From positions 1-32,441 of the forward strand of contig CALFDJ010000029.1 in NCBI GenBank assembly GCA_937950325.1: a DNA stretch of 32,441 nt. Reading direction: 5' to 3'. The notes under the pieces were generated by a model. The model did not search any database and was not told where the DNA came from. It worked only from the letters and a program-made list of their open reading frames with translations. This DNA comes from an uncultured Collinsella sp. Lineage in GTDB: Bacteria > Actinomycetota > Coriobacteriia > Coriobacteriales > Coriobacteriaceae. How positions within the stretch are numbered: the first letter of the stretch is position 1; every line of letters begins with the position of its first letter. A program made the position numbers and the translations under genes. Positions 1 through 8,805 of this stretch are shown piece after piece.

Positions 1-268
1 AGCACTTAATGTGCTTTCCGTCTTGCGCAGGACTGTAGAGCAGCAAACTTAACCCGCCCCGGCCCCGATGGCCCCAGACCGGCGGGATAGACCAGTTCAG
101 ATGGGGCTTTGATGCATGGGTGGTCTGTTGTTGTGCAAATGGGTATCATGTTTGGGTTATTGCATCGACTCTGTGATGCATGTTTGTACGTTCCCGGCGG
201 TCGGTTTGCCAGAAGCGCCCCGTCGGTTGTTTCAGACCCGTTTCGAAGAAAGGAAACAACACTCACCT
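1..268. other. Leader region upstream of rnj, no gene recognised
   Basis: I see no convincing coding gene here. Three consecutive potential RNA hairpins are visible: CCCGCC at 53-58 with GGCGGG at 81-86, AGACCA at 89-94 with TGGTCT at 121-126, and TGCATC at 161-166 with GATGCA at 175-180. They could be a structured 5' leader of rnj or the end of an upstream transcript. I could not match them to a known RNA family. A purine-rich ribosome site (GAAAGGAAAC, 247-256) precedes the rnj ATG at 269. Confidence 0.4.
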
Positions 269-1939
269 ATGGCAGCTAAAAAATCATCTCCTTTGAAGAT
301 CATCCCGCTCGGTGGCCTTGACGGCATCGGCAAGAACATGACGGTCTTCGAGTGTGGCGACGACATGGTGCTCGTCGACGCTGGCCTCATGTTCCCCGAC
401 GACTCCCAGCCCGGTATCGACCTGGTGCTTCCTGACTACACCTACGTTCTTGAAAACGAGGAGAAGCTCCGCGGTATCGTCGTCACCCACGGCCACGAGG
501 ACCACACCGGTTCGCTTCCGTACCTGCTGCAGGACCTCAACAACAAGGTGCCCATCTTTTCGAGCAAGCTGACGCTTGGCTTTATCGAGGGCAAACTTTC
601 TGAGTTCCGCATCCGCGCACCCAAGTTCCGCGAGGTCAAGGGCGGCAGCCATGTCAACCTCGGCGGCATCTCGCTCGACTTCTTCTCGATGACGCACTCC
701 ATCCCCGGCGCTCTGGGCGTGTTCATCCGCACCAATCAGGGCACCGTTATGCACACCGGCGACTTTAAGCTCGACCAGACGCCCATCGACGGCGTCACGC
801 CCGACTATGCCGCTATCAGCCGCTTTGCCAAGCAGGGCATCGATCTGCTGCTTTCCGACTCCACCAATGCCACGGTTCCCGGCTTTACCAAGTCCGAGGC
901 CGAGGTTGGTCCCAACTTGCTGCACGCCATCAAGAACGCCCCGGGTCGCGTGTTCGTCGCGTCGTTCTCGAGCCATATCCATCGCCTGCAGCAGATCTGC
1001 GATGCCGCCCGCAAGTGCGGCCGTAAGGTCGTTGTGACCGGTCGCTCCATGCTCACGAACACCCGCGTCGCGCGCGAGCTGGGCTACCTCAACATCGACG
1101 ATGCCGATATCATCGATGCCTTCGATATCGATAACCTGCCCGACGACAAGATCGTCGTCATGTGCACCGGTTCGCAGGGCGAGCCGCTGTCGGCCTTGTC
1201 CCGCATGGCCAACGGTGAGCACAAGACGCTCTCTATTCACGAGGGCGATACCGTCATCCTCTCGGCAACTCCCGTTCCTGGCAACGAGAAGGCCGTCCAG
1301 CAGGTCGTCAACAGCCTGGCCAAGCTCGGCTGCGACGTGTGGGATAAGAACCGCGCTCTCGTCCACGTCTCCGGTCACGGTAGCCAGGAGGAACTCAAGC
1401 TCCTGATGGCCATGGCCAAGCCCACGTACTTTATGCCGGTTCACGGTGAGGCCGTGCATCTGCGCGCCCATGCCCAGCTGGCCCGCAAGATGGGCATCAA
1501 GGACGATCACATCTTTATCCTCGATAACGGCGATACGCTCGAGATGCGCGGCGGTATCGTCAAGCGCGGTACGCCCGTCGAGTCCGGTGTCGTCTACGTC
1601 GACGGCCTGCGTATCGGCGATACCGACCCCATCGTCCTGCGCGATCGCCAGAAGCTCGCCAACGACGGTATGGTCACGGCCGTTGCTATCGTCTCGCTCA
1701 AGCACAAGAAGATTGAGGCCATCGAGTTCTCGGGCCGCGGCGTCTCGTTTGCCATCGACGACCAGTTCTCCGAGGATGCCTCCGCGTCCATTATGAAGAC
1801 GATCGAGAAGGGCAAGTTTAGCTTTACGAGCAGCGGTTCCGATGCCATTCGCAAGGCCGTGCGCGACTCGCTCTCCAACTTTATCTGGAGCCGTACGCGC
1901 ACTCGTCCGATGATCATCCCAGTCGTCATGGAGGTTTAG
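269..1939 (+). CDS. rnj: Ribonuclease J
   Basis: RNase J is a cytoplasmic metallo-beta-lactamase/beta-CASP nuclease with 5'-3' exonuclease and endonuclease activity in mRNA decay and rRNA maturation. The protein is 556 aa, the usual length. The zinc-ligand motif HGHEDH lies at residues 74-79, with a later MHTGDFKLD segment and a GSQGE beta-CASP stretch. I chose the ATG at 269 because GAAAGGAAAC sits just upstream and the protein then begins MAAKKSSPLKIIPLGGLDGIG, as in the family; the frame stays open for 51 more codons upstream but without a ribosome site. The next gene, ftsK, starts one base after the stop. RNase J also precedes spoIIIE/ftsK in Bacillus, so this is conserved context. Confidence 0.96.
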   Translation: MAAKKSSPLKIIPLGGLDGIGKNMTVFECGDDMVLVDAGLMFPDDSQPGIDLVLPDYTYVLENEEKLRGIVVTHGHEDHTGSLPYLLQDLNNKVPIFSSKLTLGFIEGKLSEFRIRAPKFREVKGGSHVNLGGISLDFFSMTHSIPGALGVFIRTNQGTVMHTGDFKLDQTPIDGVTPDYAAISRFAKQGIDLLLSDSTNATVPGFTKSEAEVGPNLLHAIKNAPGRVFVASFSSHIHRLQQICDAARKCGRKVVVTGRSMLTNTRVARELGYLNIDDADIIDAFDIDNLPDDKIVVMCTGSQGEPLSALSRMANGEHKTLSIHEGDTVILSATPVPGNEKAVQQVVNSLAKLGCDVWDKNRALVHVSGHGSQEELKLLMAMAKPTYFMPVHGEAVHLRAHAQLARKMGIKDDHIFILDNGDTLEMRGGIVKRGTPVESGVVYVDGLRIGDTDPIVLRDRQKLANDGMVTAVAIVSLKHKKIEAIEFSGRGVSFAIDDQFSEDASASIMKTIEKGKFSFTSSGSDAIRKAVRDSLSNFIWSRTRTRPMIIPVVMEV

Positions 1940-1940
1940 T

Positions 1941-4721
1941 TTGGCGCGCGGATCTGCACAAAACGCCAAAGGCAATAAAGCCAACAACCAACCGGCATCT
2001 GCTAAGGGTGCCGGTTCCCATCTGCGTGCCAATAAGGGCCATGAGGCCGACTTCGACGATTTCGAGCCCCTGGTCGAGCCTTCGGCCAACCGCGATATCG
2101 CCGGCGTGGTCATCGCCGTTTTGGCGATTGCGTCCTTCATTGCCGTGATTTCGCCGGCGACTGCACCCGTTACGGCTGCGGTTGCCGGTTTCTACCACCT
2201 GGGCTTTGGCCTGGGCGCCTACGTGCTGCCGATCGTCATTTTGCTGTTTGCCGCCACGCTCTTTTTAGGTGAGGACTCGCCGCTCAACATTCGCTCGGTC
2301 GCGGGCGGAGCCTTGGTCTTTATCGCCGTCGTCTCTATTCTTTCGCTGATGGTGCCGGGTACGAGCGACTCGTGTGACCTTATGTTTACGCCGCAAAATC
2401 TGTCCGCTTCGGGTGGCTACATCGGTGCGTTTATTGCGAGTGCGCTGCAGAATGCCCTGGGTAAGCCTATCGCGATGGTGGTCCTGTTGGGTCTGGCCGT
2501 CGTTGGTTTTGTCATCATCGGCTTTTCTGTGGGTGGCGTGCTGCGCTCTGCTCGCGACCGTGCGGCCGATTTTGCCGAGCGCCGTCGTGCCGACGTCAAC
2601 GCGAGCCCGTGGGGTGACGACGAAGCCCTGTCGGTGCCCGGCGTTGCCCGTCCGCACTTGAGCATTCTTCGTCAAAAGGGCTCCGATGCTGCCGTGACCA
2701 CGGTTATGGGCAACGATGTGGACCCGGTTTTGGACGATGACGATGAGGACGATGACCCGTTTGTCGACGTGTCCGAGGCCGTGGAGGCCGAGCGCGCTAA
2801 GACGAAGCTGATGCCGCGCCGTCATGTCAAGAAGGGCAAGGCCACACCCAAGTTGAATACAAGTGAGCCCGATCCGTCCTGGTCCGAGAGTGAGATTGAG
2901 CTTACCGAGGGTGATGACGAGGATGATGAGGCTCCGATCGAGACCGCTAAGACAACTTTGCTGCCGCGTCGCCATGCAAAGCGCGACCAGGTAACCGGCC
3001 AGCTTTCGATGGAAGACGACCCCGATAAAATCGACGAGTCCGAGCCGCCGTTTGCCGTGAATCCTGTTTCGGCTGCACCTCAGATTCCCGACTTCTTGAA
3101 GCATCCCAAGGTTGCCGATGCGCCTGCCTCGAGTGCTGTCGAATCGGCTGCGGCTAGCGATGGGGGAGCGGACGGCGGCGCCGCAGATAACGAGGGCGAA
3201 GAAGAGGACGGCCTCAAGCTTCCGCCGCTCGAAATCCTGCATGCCAACCCGCAATCTGCTTCCGCCGCGTCTTCGGACAAGGAGCTTGAGCAGACTGCCG
3301 AGTCGTTGCAGTCCACGCTGCTTGAGTTTGGCCGCAGTGCCCGCGTGGTCGGTTGGATCGCCGGTCCCACGGTGACGACCTTTAAGCTGCAACCTGGCGA
3401 GGGCGAGCGCGTGAGTAAGATCTCGAGCCTCGAGGACGATATCGCGCTTTCGCTCGCTGCCCAGTCGGTGCGTATCTTTGCGCCGATTCCCGGCACCTCG
3501 CTGGTGGGTATCGAGATTCCCAACCGCAAACGTCAGAACGTCAACTTGGGCGACGTGCTGCCCTATGTGAAGGGCGGTCCGCTCGAGCTCGCCATCGGCC
3601 GCGATGCCGAGGGGACGCCGGTCGTCGCCGACCTCGCCAAGATGCCCCACCTGCTGATCGCCGGTACCACGGGCTCCGGTAAGTCGGTCATGATCAACTC
3701 CATCATCACGTCCTTGCTCATGCGCGCCCTTCCCGAGGACGTTCGCCTGATTATGGTCGACCCCAAGCGCGTCGAGCTTGCGGGCTATAACGGCCTGCCG
3801 CATCTCTATGTGCCCGTGGTGACCGAGCCCAAGCAGGCCGCGAGCGCTCTGCAATGGGCCGTGTCCGAGATGGAGCGTCGCCTGAAGGTCTTCGAGCGTC
3901 TCAACGTTCGCAAGATTTCGACCTACAACGAAAAGCAGGCCGCCGGCGAGTTTGAACACTACGACAACCCGCCGCAAAAGATGCCCTACCTGGTCATCAT
4001 CATTGACGAGCTCTCGGACCTGATGATGGTCGCCGGTAAGGATGTCGAGGCCTCGATCGTGCGTATTGCACAGCTGGGCCGTGCCGCCGGTATTCATCTT
4101 ATCGTGGCCACGCAGCGTCCCAGCTCAAACGTGGTGACGGGCCTCATCAAGGCCAACATCACCAATCGCATCGCCTTTAACGTCGCCACGGGCATCGACT
4201 CGCGCGTCATCATCGACCAGATGGGTGCCGAAAAGCTCACCGGTTTGGGCGACATGCTGTTCTCCAAGGTCGACTGGGGCAAGCCTCGCCGTATCCAGGG
4301 CTGCTTTGTCTCGGACGACGAAATCAACGAGATTGTCGAGTTCGTCAAGTCGCAGAGCGAGCCCGACTACCACGAGGAGATCCTGTCTGCCGTGGCGCCC
4401 GCTTCCATGTCCATGGCGGGTGGCGGCGGCATTGTCCGCACCGGAGTAGCCGAGCCGCAAGACGATGATCCGCTCATTTGGGAAGCCGCCCATATTGTGG
4501 TGGAATCGCAGCTTGGCTCCACATCTGGCCTGCAACGTCGTCTGAAGGTTGGCTATGCGCGTGCCGGGCGTATTATGGACATGCTGGAAGAAAAGGGTGT
4601 CGTCGGCCCGCCCGACGGTTCCAAGCCGCGCGAGGTCCTGTTGGACGAGGAGGGGCTTGCCGCGCTGGAATCTGTCGACGCCGAGATGGCACGTGAAGAT
4701 CGTGAGTTTGGAGGATTCTGA
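1941..4721 (+). CDS. ftsK: DNA translocase FtsK/SpoIIIE
   Basis: Septum-located, ATP-driven DNA pump that clears chromosome ends during division. The protein is 926 aa. About four membrane segments lie in the first ~210 residues. A long acidic, low-complexity linker follows (about 215-440), then the motor with Walker A GTTGSGKS at 575-582 and Walker B VIIIDE near 685. A C-terminal winged-helix gamma domain (about 840-905) would read KOPS-type DNA signals. The start is TTG at 1941, supported by GGAGG at 1930-1934 with six bases of spacing, so the ribosome site lies inside the end of rnj. The linker carries two copies of a basic motif, AKTKLMPRRHVKK (286-298) and AKTTLLPRRHAKR (336-348), next to acidic clusters. 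The stop overlaps the next ATG by one base. Confidence 0.95.
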   Translation: MARGSAQNAKGNKANNQPASAKGAGSHLRANKGHEADFDDFEPLVEPSANRDIAGVVIAVLAIASFIAVISPATAPVTAAVAGFYHLGFGLGAYVLPIVILLFAATLFLGEDSPLNIRSVAGGALVFIAVVSILSLMVPGTSDSCDLMFTPQNLSASGGYIGAFIASALQNALGKPIAMVVLLGLAVVGFVIIGFSVGGVLRSARDRAADFAERRRADVNASPWGDDEALSVPGVARPHLSILRQKGSDAAVTTVMGNDVDPVLDDDDEDDDPFVDVSEAVEAERAKTKLMPRRHVKKGKATPKLNTSEPDPSWSESEIELTEGDDEDDEAPIETAKTTLLPRRHAKRDQVTGQLSMEDDPDKIDESEPPFAVNPVSAAPQIPDFLKHPKVADAPASSAVESAAASDGGADGGAADNEGEEEDGLKLPPLEILHANPQSASAASSDKELEQTAESLQSTLLEFGRSARVVGWIAGPTVTTFKLQPGEGERVSKISSLEDDIALSLAAQSVRIFAPIPGTSLVGIEIPNRKRQNVNLGDVLPYVKGGPLELAIGRDAEGTPVVADLAKMPHLLIAGTTGSGKSVMINSIITSLLMRALPEDVRLIMVDPKRVELAGYNGLPHLYVPVVTEPKQAASALQWAVSEMERRLKVFERLNVRKISTYNEKQAAGEFEHYDNPPQKMPYLVIIIDELSDLMMVAGKDVEASIVRIAQLGRAAGIHLIVATQRPSSNVVTGLIKANITNRIAFNVATGIDSRVIIDQMGAEKLTGLGDMLFSKVDWGKPRRIQGCFVSDDEINEIVEFVKSQSEPDYHEEILSAVAPASMSMAGGGGIVRTGVAEPQDDDPLIWEAAHIVVESQLGSTSGLQRRLKVGYARAGRIMDMLEEKGVVGPPDGSKPREVLLDEEGLAALESVDAEMAREDREFGGF

Positions 4722-6250
4722 TGGCTGCACGCTTTGGTGACATGCTGCTCGAGCAGCGTCGCCGAATGGGCCTTTCCATTCAGCAGGTCGCCAACACCAT
4801 CAAAATCAGGCCGCAGATCATCGAGTTTTTCGAGACCGGTAACTTTGCTTCGATGCCGCCGCGCGGCTATGCGCAGGGCATGATTTCGAGCTATGCTCGC
4901 TTTTTGGGCCTCAATCCGCGTGAGGTCGTCAATGCCTACTTTGACGACCTGATGGCATACGAACGTGAGACGTCGCAGCAGGGCGGTCGTTTTCAGGACG
5001 CCGCCGGCTACGTCAATTCGCGTTCCTCGGTCGATAACGGGCGCTTCCTGATGGTTCAGGGCGGTCGTTCGACCCGCTATGGACAGCGTCCTCAGCAGGC
5101 CGGTTATATTACCGAGACGGGTTCGGGCGAGGAGATTCGCTCGCAGCGTGACCGGTTCCGCAGTACGCCGATGCCCGAGGACCGTGCACTTCCCGCTGCC
5201 CGCGGCGTGGCGCGTGACCCTCGTGCCGGCTACGGCGACGGCGGCTATTCCGATCGCGGTCACCGTGGTGTTTCCACCGGACGCTCTCGCGGTGGCTATG
5301 CGGATGCCGATACCACGCAGGTGACGCCGCGTCTTCGCTCTCAATCACAGCCGTATGGCCAGCGCTCTTCGGCTCCGCGTTCGGGCCAACGTGGCTATCA
5401 AGGCCGCGGTGAACTTGCGCCCCGCTCGGGTCAGCGCAGCCTTCAGGGCCAGGGCGGCTATCGCGGCCGTTCCGATAGCAATCGTGGTCGTATGCCTCAG
5501 GGAGGCGGCCGCAGCAGTTCCGGTCGTGGACGTGGCGGATCCCGTACTCCTCAAAACAACGGGCTCGATCCGCGTATCGTCTACGCCGGCATCGGTGCCG
5601 TGGCGTTGCTGCTGATCGTGCTCATCGTGGTGCTTCTGCGCGGCTGCGCATCTTCGGCGCCCGAGACCACGCCTGAGACGCCCACTGCTACCAAGACGAC
5701 GACCAAGAAGTCTTCTAAGAAGACCGAAACGGTCGACGAGGACGAAGACGCCGATGAGGCGACAGATGAGTCGACTGATTCTGACGCTACCAAGACGACG
5801 GCCAAGAAGGAAGAGAACGAGGTCACGAAGGTCAAAGTCTCCGTTGCCAAGGGAAAGACCGCGTGGATTGAGGTCAAGGTCGACGGCAAGTCGGTCTATG
5901 GCGCCCAGGCGACTGGCCCCTTTGAGCAGGAGTACACGCCCGAGTCCTCAATCGAGATCACCACGTCCAAGCCTTCCGATGTCACCGTTACCAAGAACGG
6001 TGAAAAGGTCCGTTACGATACTAAGACCTCGGGCGTGGCGCGCGTGACGATCACCGTTCCTAAGAAGGAGACGTCTGATTCCGAGAATGGCGAAAGTTCT
6101 GATGGCACCGATACCACCGACGGTACCGATGCCACCGACGGTACCGATGCCACCGACGGTACCGATGCCCAGTCCGCGGATGGCGCCGATACCGCAACTG
6201 ACGGTCAGACGCCCACCGATTCTACCGACTATTCGTACGATAGCTACTAA
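4721..6250 (+). CDS. RodZ/YmfM-like membrane protein with N-terminal helix-turn-helix
   Basis: A 509-aa bitopic membrane protein with RodZ architecture; RodZ proteins link MreB filaments to the wall machinery. The N-terminal ~70 residues match the HTH_25 type (FGDMLLEQRRRMGLSIQQVA). Residues ~90-280 are a disordered Arg/Gly/Ser/Gln-rich stretch with RGG-like patches. One membrane helix (IVYAGIGAVALLLIVLIVVL) lies near 285-305. The extracellular part has an acidic Lys/Thr stalk, a DUF4115-like beta domain (~365-440) and a Ser/Thr/Asp tail with a tandem repeat. It starts in a TGATG overlap with ftsK, suggesting coupled translation. YmfM lies upstream of pgsA-cinA-recA in Bacillus, the same relative position. 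Whether it acts in cell shape here is inference. Confidence 0.85.
   Translation: MAARFGDMLLEQRRRMGLSIQQVANTIKIRPQIIEFFETGNFASMPPRGYAQGMISSYARFLGLNPREVVNAYFDDLMAYERETSQQGGRFQDAAGYVNSRSSVDNGRFLMVQGGRSTRYGQRPQQAGYITETGSGEEIRSQRDRFRSTPMPEDRALPAARGVARDPRAGYGDGGYSDRGHRGVSTGRSRGGYADADTTQVTPRLRSQSQPYGQRSSAPRSGQRGYQGRGELAPRSGQRSLQGQGGYRGRSDSNRGRMPQGGGRSSSGRGRGGSRTPQNNGLDPRIVYAGIGAVALLLIVLIVVLLRGCASSAPETTPETPTATKTTTKKSSKKTETVDEDEDADEATDESTDSDATKTTAKKEENEVTKVKVSVAKGKTAWIEVKVDGKSVYGAQATGPFEQEYTPESSIEITTSKPSDVTVTKNGEKVRYDTKTSGVARVTITVPKKETSDSENGESSDGTDTTDGTDATDGTDATDGTDAQSADGADTATDGQTPTDSTDYSYDSY
6113..6166 (+). repeat. Three 18-bp tandem repeats in the RodZ-like gene
   Basis: Three head-to-tail 18-bp units, 6113-6130, 6131-6148 and 6149-6166, share the core CACCGACGGTACCGAT and encode Thr-Asp-Gly-Thr-Asp-Ala/Thr repeats in the extracellular tail. 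Units 2 and 3 are identical, and unit 1 differs from them at its first base. The copy number could vary by slippage. Confidence 0.9.
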
Positions 6251-6276
6251 GCCGCTCGTACGCGAAAGGAAACATC

Positions 6277-6774
6277 ATGGCTAAAGATTCCAGCTTCGAC
6301 GTCGTGTCCGAGGTCAACATGCAAGAGGTCGACAACGCCTTTCAGCAGACCACGCGCGAGATTTCCCAGCGCTATGACCTTAAGGATTCCGGCGCTACGA
6401 TCGAGCTTTCGAAGGGCGACAAGCTCTTTACGATTAACGCCCCGGCCGACTTTGTCTCCAAGCAGATTATCGACGTGCTGAGCTCCAAGCTCATCAAGCG
6501 CGGCATCGACCTCAAGGCTGTCTCGTGGGATGCTCCTCAGGCGGCATCGGGCGGCACCGTGCGCGTGTTCGGCCATATCGTCGAGGGTATCGACCAGGCG
6601 ACCGCCAAGAAGATCAACAAGGACATCAAGGACCAAAAACTCAAGGTCAAGGTGACCATCGAGGCCGACAAGCTGCGTGTTTCCTCTGCTTCGAAGGATG
6701 CGTTGCAGACCGTGATCCAGTTCCTGCGCGACCAGGACTACGGCCAGCCGCTACAGTTCACCAACTACCGCTAA
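6277..6774 (+). CDS. yajQ: YajQ family nucleotide-binding protein (DUF520)
   Basis: A 165-aa cytoplasmic protein matching the YajQ/DUF520 family over its full length: it starts MAKDSSFDVVSEVNMQEVDN and ends FLRDQDYGQPLQFTNYR, both hallmark segments. The fold is two ferredoxin-like domains. Some family members bind cyclic di-GMP or nucleotides, but the role in Actinobacteria is not settled. The start at 6277 follows GAAAGGAAAC, the same ribosome-site style as rnj. It lies 26 bases after the RodZ-like gene and 27 bases before rimO, so it is probably co-transcribed with both. Confidence 0.93.
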   Translation: MAKDSSFDVVSEVNMQEVDNAFQQTTREISQRYDLKDSGATIELSKGDKLFTINAPADFVSKQIIDVLSSKLIKRGIDLKAVSWDAPQAASGGTVRVFGHIVEGIDQATAKKINKDIKDQKLKVKVTIEADKLRVSSASKDALQTVIQFLRDQDYGQPLQFTNYR

Positions 6775-6801
6775 TATCATTCGAAAGGATCGCTCTCCAA
6801 C

Positions 6802-8151
6802 ATGGATACACCGTTGGGCTCCGTGCTCTACATCACCCTCGGGTGCGCTAAGAACGAGGTTGACACCGACCGCATGCGTTCTCTTTTGACCGCCGCAGGC
6901 TACGAGGGAGCATTCGACCCGCAGGATGCCGATATCGCCATCGTCAATACATGTTCGTTCCTCGCCTCCGCAACGTCCGAGAGCATCGAGACCACGCTCG
7001 AGCTCGCCAATGAGGTTCAGGACGGCGTTCGTTCTTGCCCCATCGTCATGTGCGGCTGTGTGCCGTCGCGCTATGGCGACGACCTGCCCGACGAGCTGCC
7101 CGAGGTCGCTGCCTTTGTGAAGGCCGACGAGGAGGACGGCATCGTGGCGGTCATCGATGGCGTACTGGGTGTCGAGCGTGAGATCGCGGCCTATATCCCT
7201 CAGGTCAAGCGTACCGTCGAGGGCGCCGTTGCTTACGTCAAGATTTCCGATGGCTGCAACCGCTTCTGCAGCTTCTGCATGATCCCCTATATTCGCGGTC
7301 GCTATCATTCGCGCAATGCCGAGAGCATTATCTCCGAGGTACGCGACCTGGTTGCCGGCGGTGTGCGCGAGATCGTGCTGATCGGCCAGGACACGGGTAT
7401 TTGGGGCACCGACTTTACTGACGAGGATGTCGCCGAGGGCTCGCCGCGCAATCTGGCACAGCTGCTGCGTGCCGTCGCCGAGGCCGTGCGCCCGCACAAC
7501 GTCTGGGTCCGCGTGCTCTATCTGCAGCCCGAGGGCATGACCGATGAGCTTATCGATACGATTCGCGATACGCCCGAGGTGCTGCCCTATATCGATATCC
7601 CCGTGCAGCACTGCGACGCGCGCATCCTCAAGGCTATGCGCCGTTCCGGTTCGCGCCAGGAGCTCGAGGACCTGTTCCGCGATCTGCGTGAGCGTATCCC
7701 CGGCATCGTGATCCGTTCCACGGCTATGGTCGGCTTCCCGACCGAGACCGACGACGAGTTCCGCGACCTTATCGACTTTATGGACACCGTCGGCTTTGAC
7801 TACACGAGCGTCTTTGCCTACTCGCAGGAGGAGGGCAGCTTGGCCGCTAAGATGGAGGGTCAGGTCGACGAAGAGGTCAAGCTCGAGCGCGCCCAGGAGG
7901 CCATGGACCTGGCCGAGTCGCTCGGTTTTGCCGCCACCGCCGCACATGTGGGCGAGCGCGCCCAGGTGATCGTCGACGGTATCGAAGAAACCGAGGACGG
8001 CACCGAGCTGATCGGCCATGCCTGGTTCCAGGCGCCCGATTCCGATGGCGCGGTCCACTTGGACGCCAGTGAGGCGTCCGTGGGCGATATTCTGACTGTC
8101 GAGTTTACCGATAGCTTCTGCTATGAGCTTATCGGCCATGTTGTGGAGTAG
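6802..8151 (+). CDS. rimO: Ribosomal protein S12 methylthiotransferase RimO
   Basis: Radical-SAM enzyme that adds a methylthio group to an aspartate of ribosomal protein S12. The protein is 449 aa. The N-terminal UPF0004 domain has three cysteine sites (LGCAKNEVD, NTCSF, MCGCVPSR) for one iron-sulfur cluster. The central radical-SAM domain has CNRFCSFCMIPYIRGR, the CxxxCxxC motif, for the second. A C-terminal TRAM domain follows. The GCAKN signature and the N-terminal VNTCSF segment separate RimO from MiaB, which is also present at 14789. GAAAGGA at 6782-6788 supports the start. pgsA follows after nine bases. Confidence 0.94.
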   Translation: MDTPLGSVLYITLGCAKNEVDTDRMRSLLTAAGYEGAFDPQDADIAIVNTCSFLASATSESIETTLELANEVQDGVRSCPIVMCGCVPSRYGDDLPDELPEVAAFVKADEEDGIVAVIDGVLGVEREIAAYIPQVKRTVEGAVAYVKISDGCNRFCSFCMIPYIRGRYHSRNAESIISEVRDLVAGGVREIVLIGQDTGIWGTDFTDEDVAEGSPRNLAQLLRAVAEAVRPHNVWVRVLYLQPEGMTDELIDTIRDTPEVLPYIDIPVQHCDARILKAMRRSGSRQELEDLFRDLRERIPGIVIRSTAMVGFPTETDDEFRDLIDFMDTVGFDYTSVFAYSQEEGSLAAKMEGQVDEEVKLERAQEAMDLAESLGFAATAAHVGERAQVIVDGIEETEDGTELIGHAWFQAPDSDGAVHLDASEASVGDILTVEFTDSFCYELIGHVVE

Positions 8152-8160
8152 GAGAGCATC

Positions 8161-8799
8161 GTGGCAAACGAGAGCAATAAGGAACTGACGAGTGTTTGGA
8201 CGCCCGCCAACATCGTGACGTGCGTTCGCATCGTCTTTATCCCGGTGTTCATGATCGTGTCGGCGCTTTCTCACACGAGTGTTGCCGGTACGGATTGGAG
8301 CACCTTCGACGGCCCGCTCGCCGCCGCTGCCTTCATTCTGTATGTGATCCTGTCGTGCACCGATAAGGTCGACGGTTATCTGGCGCGTTCGCGCAACGAG
8401 ATCACCGACTTCGGTAAATTCTTGGACCCCATCGCCGATAAGCTGCTCGTGTTCTCGGCCCTGCTGCTGTTCTTGGATTTTGGCGCGGTGACCGTGTGGT
8501 CCGTGTTCATTATCCTGTTCCGTGAGCTTCTGGTGAGCGCCCTTCGCATGGTCGCGAGTGCGGCCGGTGTGGTCGTTGCGGCCGATAAGCTCGGCAAGTA
8601 CAAGACGGCGACCACGATGGTCTCCATCTGCGGTTACCTGTGCGTTTTTGCTATGGCCGGCTTGCACCTTGGCCCGGTGGCGCTGACGCTCGGCATCTAC
8701 TCGGTGTCGCGCTTCCTGTATGCCGTTGCCGTTGTCTTGACCGTTATCTCGGGCGCCCAGTACTTCTGGAACTGCCGCAAGATCGTCTTTTCGGTCTAG
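8161..8799 (+). CDS. pgsA: CDP-diacylglycerol-glycerol-3-phosphate 3-phosphatidyltransferase
   Basis: Membrane enzyme making phosphatidylglycerophosphate from CDP-diacylglycerol and glycerol-3-phosphate. The 212-aa protein has about five membrane helices and an intact CDP-alcohol phosphotransferase motif, D-G-x2-A-R-x8-G-x3-D-x3-D, with metal-binding aspartates at 68, 71, 89 and 93. The start is GTG at 8161, with GGAG across the end of rimO. Its position before cinA and recA matches the Bacillus pgsA locus, which supports the PGP synthase call over the paralogue at 28999. Confidence 0.92.
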   Translation: MANESNKELTSVWTPANIVTCVRIVFIPVFMIVSALSHTSVAGTDWSTFDGPLAAAAFILYVILSCTDKVDGYLARSRNEITDFGKFLDPIADKLLVFSALLLFLDFGAVTVWSVFIILFRELLVSALRMVASAAGVVVAADKLGKYKTATTMVSICGYLCVFAMAGLHLGPVALTLGIYSVSRFLYAVAVVLTVISGAQYFWNCRKIVFSV

Positions 8800-8805
8800 G
8801 TCCTG

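Noticed and set aside
1..180. Known structured RNA (tmRNA, SRP RNA, RNase P RNA or 6S RNA) at the left edge
   Set aside because: None of the conserved core sequences of these RNAs could be recognised.
284..4097. Long minus-strand frames opposite rnj and ftsK (284-2140 and 2265-4097)
   Set aside because: Both lie fully inside confident genes on the + strand and show no domain, ribosome site or promoter of their own.
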